Notes: generated by a model from the sequence alone, not told the origin. A stretch of DNA of 64,000 bases from Desmodus rotundus (GCF_022682495.2 NC_071398.1:88513398-88577397), one strand, 5' to 3'; shown: positions 23,451 through 34,149, numbered from the stretch's first letter. Numbers and translations are program-made.

Positions 23451-23510
23451 AGGAAGGGAAAGAAGAAAAAGGAAGGAAGGAAAAAAGGGAGCAAGGGAGG
23501 GAGGAAAACA
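23451..23510. repeat. (GGAA)n-like polypurine tract
   Basis: Imperfect GGAA/GAAA repeats on the plus strand. Confidence 0.85.
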
Positions 23511-23679
23511 AGCAACCGAAAATAAAAGTCTTAGTGATTTTTATGTCATATATTTTTTAAAACATCACCTTAAACAAAAGGTAAAATCATGACTCACATG
23601 CAAACATAAGTGAGATTTTATTAGCCTGTTAATGAGGGAACTAATAAGATGAAAACAACAACATCCAGTTCAATGGTGA

Positions 23680-23711
23680 ACACATACACATACGTGTGTG
23701 TGTGTGTGTGT
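23680..23711. repeat. (CA)/(TG)n with strand switch
   Basis: 'acacatacacata' followed directly by (GT)n, making an imperfect palindrome centred on 'tacgtg'. Confidence 0.85.
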
Positions 23712-23899
23712 TTCCAGGGAAGGGTTCACTCAGCAGGCCTGGGTTCCTCAAACCCTGCACATTCCACAGAAAGGACTGGTCTTGGCTGACACCTGGGAGG
23801 TGGCCTCTGGGCCCTGGAACATCCTGCCCGCTGAGAGTTTTGCATGTCCAAGGCTTTGAACCAGACTGAAGCGGGCTGATCTCTAAGTGTGGATGGAGA

Positions 23900-24105
23900 C
23901 TGAGCGCGAATGTCAGTTTCAGGGGCCGCATGTCTCTGGAACCGCCCCGGACACCAGGCTCAGGAGGGTTGCCCAGGCCAGCAGCACTTCCCGCGCGTTG
24001 TCACATACTGCTGCTGCAGAATTAAGTGCCGTCTGTGAAACAGCACTGGGAGAGGCCCTCCGGAAACCTGTGCCCGGTTTCTCCTGGACTCTGCGCTACC
24101 CGCCT
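23900..24105. other. CpG-dense patch
   Basis: About 13 CpGs by hand count in about 205 bp, including 'ccgcgcg'. GC content is high relative to flanks. An 88-codon open frame (23,887-24,153, plus) covers it but resembles no protein I know. It could be an orphan CpG islet or an unrecognised insertion. Confidence 0.4.
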
Positions 24106-25200
24106 TTTCCCTTGGCTGATTCTAACCTGTGGTCATTCGCTGCAAAACCGTAACCACTAGGATACTGGCTTTTCTGAGTCCCGAGCCTTTTCTAGTGAAT
24201 CTTCAAGGGTGGTCTTGGGGACCTCTGACACATTAAGTCATTGATCAGTAATGGTGAAACCCACTAAAGAGGCAAAACAGGCCTCTTGGATAGGACAGAT
24301 AGAAACATTCCTCAGCCCACAAAATGAAGTTATATTGCTATGAGTCTTCTTCAATTTACAGATTTGTAAAGCAGGTCAAAGACAGTGAAAGACACGAAAC
24401 TGTAGAGAATCAAATAACCCTGCAGCATTAACTACACAATGCTCAGCACTATTTTTGGCCATTCCAAAGCTCTTTACAACTTTTTCTGACATGTTCATCA
24501 AACCACTTCCTAGTGATCACTCCTTAAGGAAGTTCCTTCATTCCAGGCAATACGGCATCTCTAGAGGCTTAAATAAATGGAAAGTGGTTATTTTATTAAA
24601 AAGGCGATTGTCATTTTAATGTATTTAATCAAATCAATGCCATTTGATTCTCCAATTTATGAACTGTAGATTTCCTAAGAGTAAATGAAAATCCATTCTA
24701 TGTTTTCTTGAGAAAGATTCACAATTCCAGGCTATTTGAAAAAGAAACATGTTTTCAAGGAATAGCATATATATATATACACACACACACACATATATGT
24801 GTATGTACATACATATATATATTTTCAAAATTAAAGAGACTTAGAAACTAAAAAGATGTATACCTTTAAGTTTATTATCAAACAATGGTTGGTTTTTAGG
24901 GGACTACTTTAAAGGCCTCACCTGGAGAAAGTCTTGAATAGAAAATAGGGTCCCAAAGGAGCTACCTCCTGAGGGCATGCTAACTGGGCTGCCTGAGTTT
25001 GAAAGATGAGACAGAGGTAAAAATTGCAAAGTGGTTGGGGAAGTGAGAGCAAAAATGCAAATCCCAGGATCGTGGAAATGAGGGCGACCCTTGAAGCCTG
25101 CTCCCCAATGCCCGCAAGGCCGACCCATTACCCTTACCACTAAAAGGGCGACGTCATCAGAAACTAACAGAACGATGGCTCTTTGCTGCCTAAAGCAGCC
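24106..25200. other. Unique DNA with an AT/CA microsatellite
   Basis: A compound (TA)n(CA)n(TA)n microsatellite lies at 24,767-24,822. No gene or other repeat was recognised. Confidence 0.45.
24767..24822. repeat. Compound AT/CA/TG microsatellite
   Basis: (TA)n then (CA)n then mixed TA/TG/CA steps. It is largely self-complementary. Confidence 0.9.
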
Positions 25201-25204
25201 CCAA

Positions 25205-25295
25205 TGGCTGCCCATTACCTGAAGGATAAATACAGATTTCTGAACTTCATATACAAAGTTCCTCTCAAATCTCATTTTGTGCCTTTCCTATTCTA
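25205..25295 (+). repeat. L2 LINE fragment
   Basis: 'caatggctgcccattacctg', 'aaggataaatacagatttc' and 'aaagttcctctcaaatctc' follow the L2 phrase 'tggctccccattgcctacaggataaagtcc' on the plus strand. Confidence 0.6.
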
Positions 25296-25300
25296 GCCAT

Positions 25301-25449
25301 CAGTGGTTCCCAACTTGGAATCACCTGCGGAGCTCTGAAAACTGTGCTGCCTGGCCCTTCCCTTGGACTGATTGCATCGGCCCAGACTTCAAAAGCTTTC
25401 TAAGGCTCTTCAGGCAATCCCAACCTGCAGCAAAGACTGAGAACCTCTG
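25301..25449 (+). mobile_element. MER5A hAT element, nearly complete
   Basis: Left terminus 'cagtggttcccaac' and right terminus 'actgagaacctctg' are imperfect inverted repeats matching the MER5A/hAT-Charlie ends. The body 'ggaatcacctgcggagctct' is typical. No 8-bp TSD survives, consistent with an old insertion. Confidence 0.85.
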
Positions 25450-25455
25450 GACTGA

Positions 25456-28050
25456 TTGTTCTGAAGTCCCCATCGGGGGCTCCAGAAAAAACGTGGCTGT
25501 ACTGATTCTTCTCTCTCTAAAATAAATGATTGTTTACAATTTAACCTGGCTTAATTTTTCCCTTTTATACCATTTCCCCCCAAATTATCTTAAAGGCTTT
25601 GTTCAGAGGATTAAATATCACAGAACATAGATTAGCCTCTCATTCAGGAGCAAATTCCTTCCCAGTCAAACCACATTCTTTCTGTCTCCACACCCCAGTG
25701 GATTCGGCAGGGAAGAAAGAACAGCAGAGCGCCAGCAACCCTCGCTTACTTCGATTCAAGTCAGCGAGTACAGAGTTATCAGGTGTCCGTTAAATTTAGG
25801 TTTAGGAAAAGGACTGCTCTTCCCTTGCCAAATCAGTCAATTCACACGGGGAACTGATGCCAAGACATAGCATTAAAAATAATGCTCGTGAGCCCACCAT
25901 TCTCTTCCTCGCACCCTTTATCCTCTTTCTTCCTTTTTTTTTTTTTTTTTGAGTTAGAAAGAAACAGAGGAAAAAAGGGAAGAGAGAGGCGGTGGGGGAA
26001 AGAGAGAGAGGAACAAATGAAAGAAGATAAAAATATTGCCTTTAAGGAAGCAAGAGCTAATGCCCAAAGATCTTCAGACAACTATTGAGATCAGCAAATG
26101 GTAGCCTTGTCCAGACGGGACACTCTCAAATTGTCCTCACAAACTCTGGGTATTTACAGTCCCAACATCCCCTTGTTCTAGCTGCTTCTTCATATGTTCT
26201 CATCCATAAGCCCCCACGGTGCCCCTCAGCAGCCGAGCTCCTGAGTGCTTGTCAACAGCAAGTGAGAGGATGGCATCCTGACACAGCTCACCTCACTCCT
26301 CTGCCAACTCCTTTGCTCTGAAAAACAACTTCATTCCTGTCATAAACAAGAGGATCTGAACTCATATCAGACCAACACACCATAATCAGGTAAAGTCGTA
26401 TGAAGAGATACTCTTGGGCAGTCACATAGCAAAGGTTCTCCAGTTCTTCAGCTATTCCCACCTTGGTACCTGTGCCTCCCGCCTTCTTGTTTCCTCAAAG
26501 ACCCTTCCTACACGGATTCTTCCATAAAATGTTTCATCAGGCAGATATGTGGCAAAGCTCCTATTTTCTACTGGCAAGAAGAAATATAGGGTATTACTAT
26601 AGGTAAGTAAAATAATTGACTACGTAGTTGAACTCAAGTCAATCTTTTGTAATTTATTTCTACCCATTATTGTACCCCTAAACCAATTTAAGTGTCTTCT
26701 GGTAGTTCTACTAATTTCTAAGGAGTAAGTGTCCAGTTATACCGTCTCTCTAGAGTGTACATTGATTATTAAGCCCAGCAGAACTTGTGATCTCAAGAAG
26801 TGCTCATGGAGGTAAGCTTCCAGCTGCTGCTTGCTTTTTTCTTTTTGAAGGGGGTGGGGGAAATACAGCCTCCAGTCATTTCCGTCCACTACTCCAAATG
26901 GAAGATGTTCTAAAATATTTATTTTCTCCCTTCCAGCCTACAAATTGGCTTCTGGCTTTGTCCACAGTATTCTCACCCTTGACCAAAATACCCTGCTTCC
27001 AGACTCCTGTTTCCACAAAGTTCCATTCATTCCTCCTCACTCAACTCCTGTGGTTTGTGTGGAGGGTCCCTCCTTGGCTTCGAGTTGTAGGTCCTTTAAA
27101 AGACTGGCTTTTGCAAAACCCACATTTATGTCAAGATAGATCCTGCCTCCTTTGACAGAGTACACACTTTATCCCCACACACCATGGAGGTGGGAGTTTT
27201 TGTGAAGACTAGTAGAGTCGTCTGAATGATTTGAAGGGCATGAAAAAAATAATCTAGTGTTGATTTTTAGATTTACTAAGAGAAGGAAAGAAGGTTAATA
27301 GACAATTAGAGTGAAATTGGACATAAGAAAAATACTAAAATGAGGGTGGAGTCCTTTTTTGAGTAGACAACCTCCAAGTGAGAGATAGAAAGGTACCGGA
27401 ATTACAATAAGCTTATTTTTTTTTAAAAGGAAAAGCATTACACAGTATGCAATATGTGAGATTCCAACAAAATAAGAGAGTCAAATCACATTATTTTTTA
27501 TTAAGAACTAAAGTTTTTTTTTAAGGAGTAGCTTGAGAGTACTTCAACTTCACAGAGGAAGGCAGGTGAGAAGAATCACAAAAGCCAAGCTCAATTCTGC
27601 CATCTACTGCCTAGCAGCAGAAACCATAGCTGATGGAGACCTCAGTCTGCTCCAGGCCCCAGGGGCACCGCCAGAACATCAACACCCACATAGAGAAAGA
27701 TGGCCCAGAAGCCGCTGAGATTAGGCTCAAGAGATGCAACAAAATTTGCATCAACAAACAACACATACTGGGTTCGATTTTACCCAGTGAAAAATTATAC
27801 AAGCCAGGGCCTCTAATACACCTAATGTGTACCTAATTGTATTCCACCTCCTTTTTAAAGCTTTTGGAGTAAAAAATCTATATAATACCTGTGAATGCTC
27901 AGCAACATTGTGGGAGAACAGCTGCACTTTTTCCTAGTGTCACCAATATCTCACGAACCTGAATGTGACAAATTATCCTCTTTCATCCTTCAAGGGAAGA
28001 TGGATCTTTAGATACGGAAGGAGGGGACTAGAATAAGCACTCCAGGTTTT
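25456..28050. other. Unique DNA with a poly(T)/polypurine tract
   Basis: An 18-T run followed by a G/A-rich stretch lies at 25,928-26,013. I recognise no gene or named repeat elsewhere. Open frames at 26,787-27,155 and 27,533-27,836 look like chance. Confidence 0.35.
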
Positions 28051-28068
28051 GTGTGCTCTGTTATTCTT

Positions 28069-28303
28069 TTTCTTTTTTTTTCAATTTTTAAAAAGATTTT
28101 ACTTACTTTTATTTATTTTTAGGCAGAGGGGAAGGGAGGGAGATAGAGAGGGAAAGAAACATCCATGTGTGATTGCTTCTCATGAGACCCCTACTGGGGA
28201 CCTGGCTTGCAACCCAGGCATGTGCCCTGACTGGGAATCAAACCAGCGACCCTTTGGTTCACAGGCCGGCACTCAATCCATTAAGCCACACCAGCCAGGG
28301 CTA
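28069..28303 (-). mobile_element. VES bat SINE with perfect 15-bp TSD
   Basis: A T-rich tail, 'ggcagaggggaagggaggg', 'catgtgtgattgcttctcat', 'cctactggggacctggcttg', 'aggcatgtgccctgactggg' and the terminus 'ccagccagggct'. The flanking 15-mer 'tgctctgttattctt' is identical at 28,054-28,068 and 28,304-28,318, so the copy is complete and fairly recent. Confidence 0.95.
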
Positions 28304-28590
28304 TGCTCTGTTATTCTTAAACAATGTTGTCTTTCAAAGACAATAAGTAGAGAACATAACTTGAAACACTATAGTTGTGCCTCCCTGAGAAAATGACTTC
28401 CGCCTAAAACCCAGCGCATATTATATTTGTAGACAACAATAACAGGTCTTATTCTTCTATGGAATAAAGGGCAAGGAACCACGTTTTCTATCCAGATTGC
28501 TAGTCTGACAGCGTGGAGGAACACTGACGAACTTCAGCCGGTAATCCTGTATTTCTCTCTTCCTGCTGACCGCTTGTCAGTTGTCTAGAC

Positions 28591-28855
28591 GAGTGATTCT
28601 CAGCTGTTTTCATCTCACGGCACACATAAAGTAATTATTACTAAAGTCCGTGGCACATCAAAAGCATATTATTTGTCACTGATATGACCCCCAAAATGAT
28701 ATAATTTTGATTTATTCACACAGGACGGCTATTGTTGTGTTGGCTGGGGTCATCTTTAATATCACAATCTAAGGGAAAGAGGTCAGTGCCCCTGACTAAC
28801 AGTCAGGTATTGCGTGTTTTAAAAATTCCTGCGGCACACTGGTTGAATATCGCTT
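28591..28855. mobile_element. Non-autonomous hAT element (MITE) with palindromic TSD
   Basis: The flanking octamer 'gtctagac' is identical at 28,583-28,590 and 28,856-28,863, and identity extends to 10 bp ('ttgtctagac'). The ends 'agtgattctcagc' and, reversed, 'agcgatattcaac' form imperfect inverted repeats of hAT type. The interior ('cacggcacacataaagtaat', 'gcggcacactggttgaa') has no transposase. A perfect internal hairpin 'cctgact'-aac-'agtcagg' lies at 28,791-28,807. It was presumably mobilised in trans by an autonomous hAT. Confidence 0.8.
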
Positions 28856-28904
28856 GTCTAGACTTTAAATGAAGAAGCAAGCATTTTGCAAAGATTGAGA
28901 CACA

Positions 28905-29135
28905 GTGGTTATGAGCCTGCGAGGTTGTAGTCAGGAAGGCATGGGTCTGGTTTCTGGCTCAGTTGCTCATGAATTCTTAACCTGGCCACACTCGGTTTCC
29001 TTCTCTATAAAAACTTTCTTATCGGATTGCTGTGAGAACTAAAAGAGATAACACATGTAGAGAAATTAGAATAGTGCTGGCACACAAAAAAATCCTCTGT
29101 AAATAATTATCATCGTTGGGATTATTCTAACCAGT
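28905..29135 (-). repeat. MIR
   Basis: 'ggcatgggtctggtttctgg', 'ctcggtttccttctctataa', 'ggattgctgtgagaact' and 'agtgctggcaca' follow the MIR reverse complement over most of its length. Confidence 0.75.
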
Positions 29136-29640
29136 TGGACTTCAATTTTTGAGAGTATAACCGCAACCCCATACTTTTTGTGATACTTCATGGTTTCCAA
29201 AAATTCTTGCTTATTTAGTTAATGTCATAAGCTTCTGAGATAAGTGGGTATAATTATGTACCCCATTGACTCCTAGACGTCAATGCTTGCCCGAGAGTAC
29301 GCATGTGGCTTGGTGGCTGCAAAAAGACCCTGGAACTCACACCGGGGTCTTCTGACGCCACTGCAGCTGCTCGAGGAGAGGAGGTCTGAGCACTGAGATG
29401 TTTAATCTTGCTCCAGCTGGCACCCGTGAGACACACTCCGGACCTGGTTAGCTTCATCCTGCTCTACACACAGCTCGAGGCACAGAGTTTCTGTTACTAA
29501 GACTGTCCTAAATCTCTAAGGGAGCATCGGCTTGTAATAATCCATATCCAATTGTACAAATGGGTGTGCTTGGACGCCTCCATTCCTATGCTTAGATTGG
29601 TTTACAAGCCTTTAGCAAATGCCTCAATTCCTCCCATATA
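29136..29640. other. Unique DNA
   Basis: Nothing recognised. Confidence 0.4.
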
Positions 29641-29653
29641 AAATCCCAAATGG

Positions 29654-30087
29654 AAACTGTGGTACATTTACACAATGGAATTCTACGCAGCAGAGAGAAA
29701 GAAGGAGCTTATACCCTTGGCAACAGCATGGATGGAACTGGAGAGCATTATGCTAAGTGAAATAAGCCAGGTGGTGAGGGACAAATACCATATGATCTCA
29801 CCTTTAACTGGAACATAATCAACAGAATAAAAAAGCAAACAGAATATAACCAGAGACATTGAAGTTAAGAACAATCTAACAATAGCCAGAGGGGAGGGGG
29901 GAGGGAACAGTGGGGTGAAGGGTTTTCAGGAACTACTATAAAGGACACAGGGACAAAACCAAGGGGGAGAGTGGAGGCGTGGGAGGGAGGTGGGTTTGGC
30001 TGGGGTGGGGTGGAGGGGTGGGGAGAAAATGCAGACAACTGTAACTGAACAATAAAATAATTTTTAAAAAATAAGTAAAATAAAATC
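29654..30087 (+). mobile_element. Bat L1 insertion, 5' truncated, with perfect 13-bp TSD
   Basis: ORF2 C-terminal coding sequence ('ttacacaatggaattctac', 'agcattatgctaagtgaaat', 'accatatgatctcacc') runs into a G-rich 3' UTR and an A-rich tail. The 13-mer 'aaatcccaaatgg' is identical at 29,641-29,653 and 30,088-30,100. The length of about 434 bp makes it a dead-on-arrival copy. The 3' UTR holds a canonical G-quadruplex run at 30,002-30,023. Confidence 0.95.
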
Positions 30088-30149
30088 AAATCCCAAATGG
30101 CACCAGCATCTGATTGTGCTATTTTCTCTGGAGACTCCTACCTCCAGAA

Positions 30150-30406
30150 GGAAGTCAAAGCTGCATCACTTGTACACAGGTGTCCTTCACACAGAGATGT
30201 CCTCCCCCAGCCATGCTCCTCTCGCCCCGTCAGACACAGCACGTGCCTGCGCACCACACACCTCTGTCCACACTGCCCTCTGCACGAGGGCCTTTCCCCT
30301 CCCCTCCCTCCACCTTCTCCAACTCACCCTTCAAGACTCTGCTCAGATAGCACCTTCTCTCCAAAGCTCACCTTCACCGACCTCCTGAAAGGATGGATGG
30401 CTTTTC
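30150..30406 (+). repeat. L2 LINE 3' region, first part
   Basis: 'cacgagggcctttcccctc', 'cacccttcaagactctgctc', 'agatagcaccttctctcc' and 'caccttcaccgacctcctg' match the L2 3' region on the plus strand. It is interrupted by the VES SINE and resumes at 30,652. Confidence 0.65.
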
Positions 30407-30415
30407 CACCAGGAT

Positions 30416-30642
30416 TTCTTTCTTTTCTTTTTTTTAAAAAGATTTTATATATTTATTTTTAGAAAAAGGGGAAGGGAAGGAGAAAGAGAGGGAGAGAAAC
30501 ATCAATGTGTGGTTGCCTCTCGTGCTCCCCCTACTGTGGACCTGGCCCACAACCCAGACATGTGCCCTGACTGGGAATCGAACCAGCAACTCTTTGGTTC
30601 ACAGGCCCGCACTCAATCCACTGAGCGACACCAGCCAGGGCT
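30416..30642 (-). mobile_element. VES bat SINE nested in L2
   Basis: 'aaaaagattttatatattta', 'gtgtggttgcctctcgtgc', 'catgtgccctgactgggaat' and the terminus 'ccagccagggct'. A candidate TSD, 'caccaggat' (30,407-30,415) and 'caccagtat' (30,643-30,651), has one mismatch. Confidence 0.92.
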
Positions 30643-30651
30643 CACCAGTAT

Positions 30652-30790
30652 CTCCAGGGCAGTCTCCCACATTTCTCTTTAGTGCACTTATGTGTATTTT
30701 TTCATCAACGTTTGCATGTCTGTCCAGAGTCTCCCCTGGACTGAAAATTCCTCGAGGGCAAAAATCACACATCACTTAACGTTTGAGTGC
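30652..30790 (+). repeat. L2 LINE 3' region, second part
   Basis: 'ctggactgaaaattcctcga' followed by 'gggcaaaaatcacac' matches the L2 phrase 'actgtgagctccttgagggcagggac'. It continues the copy split by the SINE. Confidence 0.55.
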
Positions 30791-32550
30791 GAGGCACGTG
30801 ATTGATCTATGAAATATACTGAGTTCAAAAGCCACAGGTGGCATGCTGACGTTAACTAATATTACACCTCAGGCATCTATTCAATGCAGACCTTTGGAAA
30901 TCTCTGTGTGCCTGTTTTAGAAGGTCCCTCACAACTGGCAAGCAGCAATCCAAGGGGTAAGTCAAGCAAGGGAGAGAAATTGTGCCACACTGGGAATTGA
31001 AATATGAAGGAATTGATCCACCTAGAAATTATATTCCAAGAAAGCAACACATTTCCCTTCCAGTTTTCATCAAATAATAATAAATACTTAAAAAAATCAG
31101 GGCACGTAATGCATTCAGTATTTTGTCTTTTGACCAGTCATTATATGGCTTTGAGTAAACTGATGAAATTAACTATTTTTTTCTTTTTCTCACATCTCAA
31201 ACAATTGTTAGTGTCTCTGCTATGCAGACATTAGGGCTAGAATATCATGGAGTCTTGTGGTATCATCAATGGCTGAACTTAGAAACCATGGTATCCAGCG
31301 TTCAAATACGAACCCGTCAGGTGAGATCACACTCTTTCAGCTGTCCTACCTTAGAGGAACCTAGAATTCTTACTTTTACTTTCTCGCAACCACGACAAAT
31401 GGGTGACTATTTTTGCCTTTTTAAAATTTTGTTTAGATCTCCTCAGTTTGGGTAAAGTTTAAATATAGTCTTTAAATCTAGGGTTCTATTACTCCAATTT
31501 CAAAGTACATACACTCCTATCCCTAAAACCATCTTTTTCTCCATTGTTTTCTTAATGTCTGTTCTGAATTATCATTAATTTAGAGCCTCACAAATTCATC
31601 TGGCATCCTGACATTCTCAGGAAGATTTAATTTATAAAGTTTGTAAACATATTCTTCCTCCAAAATAACAGCACCCCCATCCATATGTGCTTATTGAGCC
31701 GGCGCACATTTCTGAAATATGTGACTTTATGGTTTTCATTCTACCTTGAAATGAAAGATAGTGGAAGAGGTGGAGGAAGGTGAGCAAAGAGTTGGGAAGA
31801 AGAACCATAGGTTTGCATGTGTTTGAAATGAGGAATCCTCAACATTCAGAACCTTCACAATTCTAACTGTCCTTGGGCTCCCTGGTGAGAACTGCTACAC
31901 AGAAGCAAGCCCGCCAATAACGCTGGTGAGTAACTTGCATTCTTGCTCTGGAGCTCCGCCAGTGCCCCGGGACCAAATTCCTGTTTACTTTGTAGTGGAT
32001 GTGGGAGACGAGCTGCCTGCCGGTAGCTGGGAAAGCAGTGAAAACACAGCCGGAGGCCTTCGCAGGGAGGAAATCACAGAGTGTGAACTTCAAGGACAGA
32101 GATTAAACACTGTGCAACGAAGCTCAAATGGTGGCCGAGACTGGAAGGAGAAGAATCTGGGCTGAGCAGCCCCCTTGAGAGTTTGGTAAAACATCTGCAG
32201 GATGAATTACACACCGTTGTTCCCCTGTTTGGTCTTTCTTATAATCACTTATGTTCAAAGTTGTCTTCTAGAAAGGTTGTTGATTGACCGCTTGTCAGAA
32301 ATGCAAGTTTGTTTCATTCTGCTTCTCCTGTTCTCCCAGATATATTTGGTACAGAGAGAACTGAAGCCAAAGGACAGTATTTGGTGTCAAAATGAGTATT
32401 CCCACATACAGTTCAGAACCCAGGATAGCTCATTCTATATTAGTATGGACCCACTGTATACTTTGGGTTATACCCCAAAGTTATTCATTTTTTTGTCGTC
32501 AATTCTTTTTGTGGTTGAATTTATTTTCTTTAACATGACATCCTGCGGAG
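30791..32550. other. Unique DNA
   Basis: No repeat or gene was recognised. A 185-codon open frame (32,202-32,759) has a hydrophobic unique N-terminal part, but its C-terminal third is antisense-read VES SINE. Nothing supports expression. Confidence 0.4.
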
Positions 32551-32564
32551 CTCATAACTTTTCT

Positions 32565-32752
32565 TTTTTAAAAAAGAGAGGGGGAAGGGAAGGAGAAGGA
32601 GATGGAGGGAAACATCAATGTGTGGTTGCCTCTCATGCACCCCCTACTGGGGACCTGGCCTGCAACCCAGGCATGTGCCCTGACAGGGAATTGAACCGGC
32701 AACCCTCTGGTTCGCAGCCCGCACTCAATCCACTGAGCTACACCAGCCAGGG
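32565..32752 (-). mobile_element. VES bat SINE
   Basis: 'agagagggggaagggaagg', 'gtgtggttgcctctcatgc', 'cctactggggacctggcctg', 'attgaaccggcaaccctctg' and 'ccagccagggct'. Flanks 'ctcataacttttct' (32,551-32,564) and 'ctcataaattttct' (32,753-32,766) form a TSD with one mismatch. Confidence 0.95.
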
Positions 32753-32769
32753 CTCATAAATTTTCTATT

Positions 32770-33320
32770 GGCCAAGAAGATTGACTTGGAAGAAGCTCCG
32801 TGTATGTCTTTGTTGCTTTTTCCACTCAGGTACGTATTCTGTTGCACTGGGTTCATCATCCTGAGACCAGGAAACTTCTGTTATGATAGTAAACCGTTGT
32901 TTAGACACTCCGGTCAGAGAAACCACGTGCAAAGGTCGTGAGCCCACGACACTAGGGGTTTTAGTTGTCAGGCCCTGTAAGGGGCTGGATGGCCCCCGGG
33001 GAGGGGAGGGTGTGGAGAAAAGGCTCACTAGTGTCCCTGGCAGGCTGCAACATAATCAGGACGCCATCACTGCGTGTATGAGGGCACTAACCTTTTATTC
33101 TTCCATCTATAATGAATCTATTTTAAACATCAATGTAAGATTTGATGCCATTCCAATGACCCTGAAACTTACAACCTTGCTTCAAAAGACAGCAAGTAAA
33201 ATATCTTGAAAGATGCATACTGTTGAGGTGGCTGAGTGTTTAAAGTACGTCAGCAATACCAAAACATAACTTAAAATGACAGATCTCCATTTAAACAGAT
33301 TTTTAAATGGCTATATTGAT
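32770..33320. other. Unique DNA
   Basis: Nothing recognised. Confidence 0.4.
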
Positions 33321-33342
33321 CAAAATGTGTTAACTGCTATAA

Positions 33343-33516
33343 CTGCCCTGGCTGGGTGGCTCAGTTGGTTGGAGCATCATCCCATACACCAAAAGGTTCC
33401 AGGTTTGGTCCCCAGACAGGGCACCTATCCCAGGTTGTGGGTTCGACACCTGGTTGAGGCGCCTATGGGAGACAACTAATCCATCGTTCCCTCTCACATT
33501 GATGTTTCTCCCTCTC

Positions 33517-33555
<39 letters not shown>

Positions 33556-33611
33556 ACTTCCCTTCTCTCTAAGATCATTAAATATATTCTTGTGAGGATT
33601 TTTTAAAACAT
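33343..33611 (+). mobile_element. VES bat SINE, plus strand, perfect 18-bp TSD
   Basis: It starts 'ctgccctggctgggtggctc'. A pol III A-box-like 'tggctcagttgg' and a B-box-like 'gggttcgacacc' mark the tRNA-derived head. 'cattgatgtttctccctctc' and a (CT)n stretch (33,520-33,553) precede a T-rich end. The 18-mer 'atgtgttaactgctataa' is identical at 33,325-33,342 and 33,612-33,629, so this is one of the youngest insertions in the window. Confidence 0.97.
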
Positions 33612-33613
33612 AT

Positions 33614-33940
33614 GTGTTAACTGCTATAATAAATAACCTCAACATCTCAGTAGGTTAACACAGTAAACATCTATTTCTCATTCAAGCAAAGTCCCATCTA
33701 GAGATTTCTGATGAGGAAGCTCTCTCGTATGGCTCGCCATCTGGTGACACGATGGGAAAGGGAGCGTGCCCACAGACCACCTGCAGTGCCTCAGGGGGCT
33801 GGCTGGGAGGTGCTGCACACTGCTTCCCCTCCACCTCCTTCCCACTGGCCGAGTTCAGCGCCTGCCGCTGTCCCACCCAGATGCAGGGAGGACAGGGAAA
33901 TGTAGTCTTTGTGGTACCCAGGAGGGGAAAACAATGTAAA
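33614..33940 (-). mobile_element. LTR-type repeat (MLT1/MaLR-like)
   Basis: 'tgttaactgctataataaat', 'catctcagtaggttaacaca' and 'gggaaatgtagtctttgtgg' are the antisense of the LTR-like repeat whose sense end reads 'ttaagccactgagattttgg...ttgttacagcag'. The VES SINE at 33,343 inserted precisely at this repeat's edge, so its TSD includes repeat sequence. Family call uncertain. Confidence 0.55.
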
Positions 33941-34149
33941 GCAGCTTACTGAACACAGCGTTATTGTGTCTACCACAGCTGCTTAAACTATGTCCCTGAA
34001 ATAATAGATTCTAACATAGTTTGCTCTTTTTCCATCGTAATCTTCCCATTCTTTCTTACCATTCTTTCTCACTTTTATTTCCAGGATTCTCTTCTGGGAC
34101 CTCATGATTTGGTGTTCTCTGTGATTCTAGCCCTGATCAAGAGCTCATC

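Noticed and set aside
33343..33460. A functional tRNA gene suggested by A- and B-box-like motifs
   Set aside because: The sequence is the tRNA-derived head of a VES SINE. It lacks a foldable acceptor stem and continues into SINE body.
33330..33645. Minus-strand frames rich in ER/RE dipeptides
   Set aside because: Product of the (CT)n stretch inside the VES SINE.
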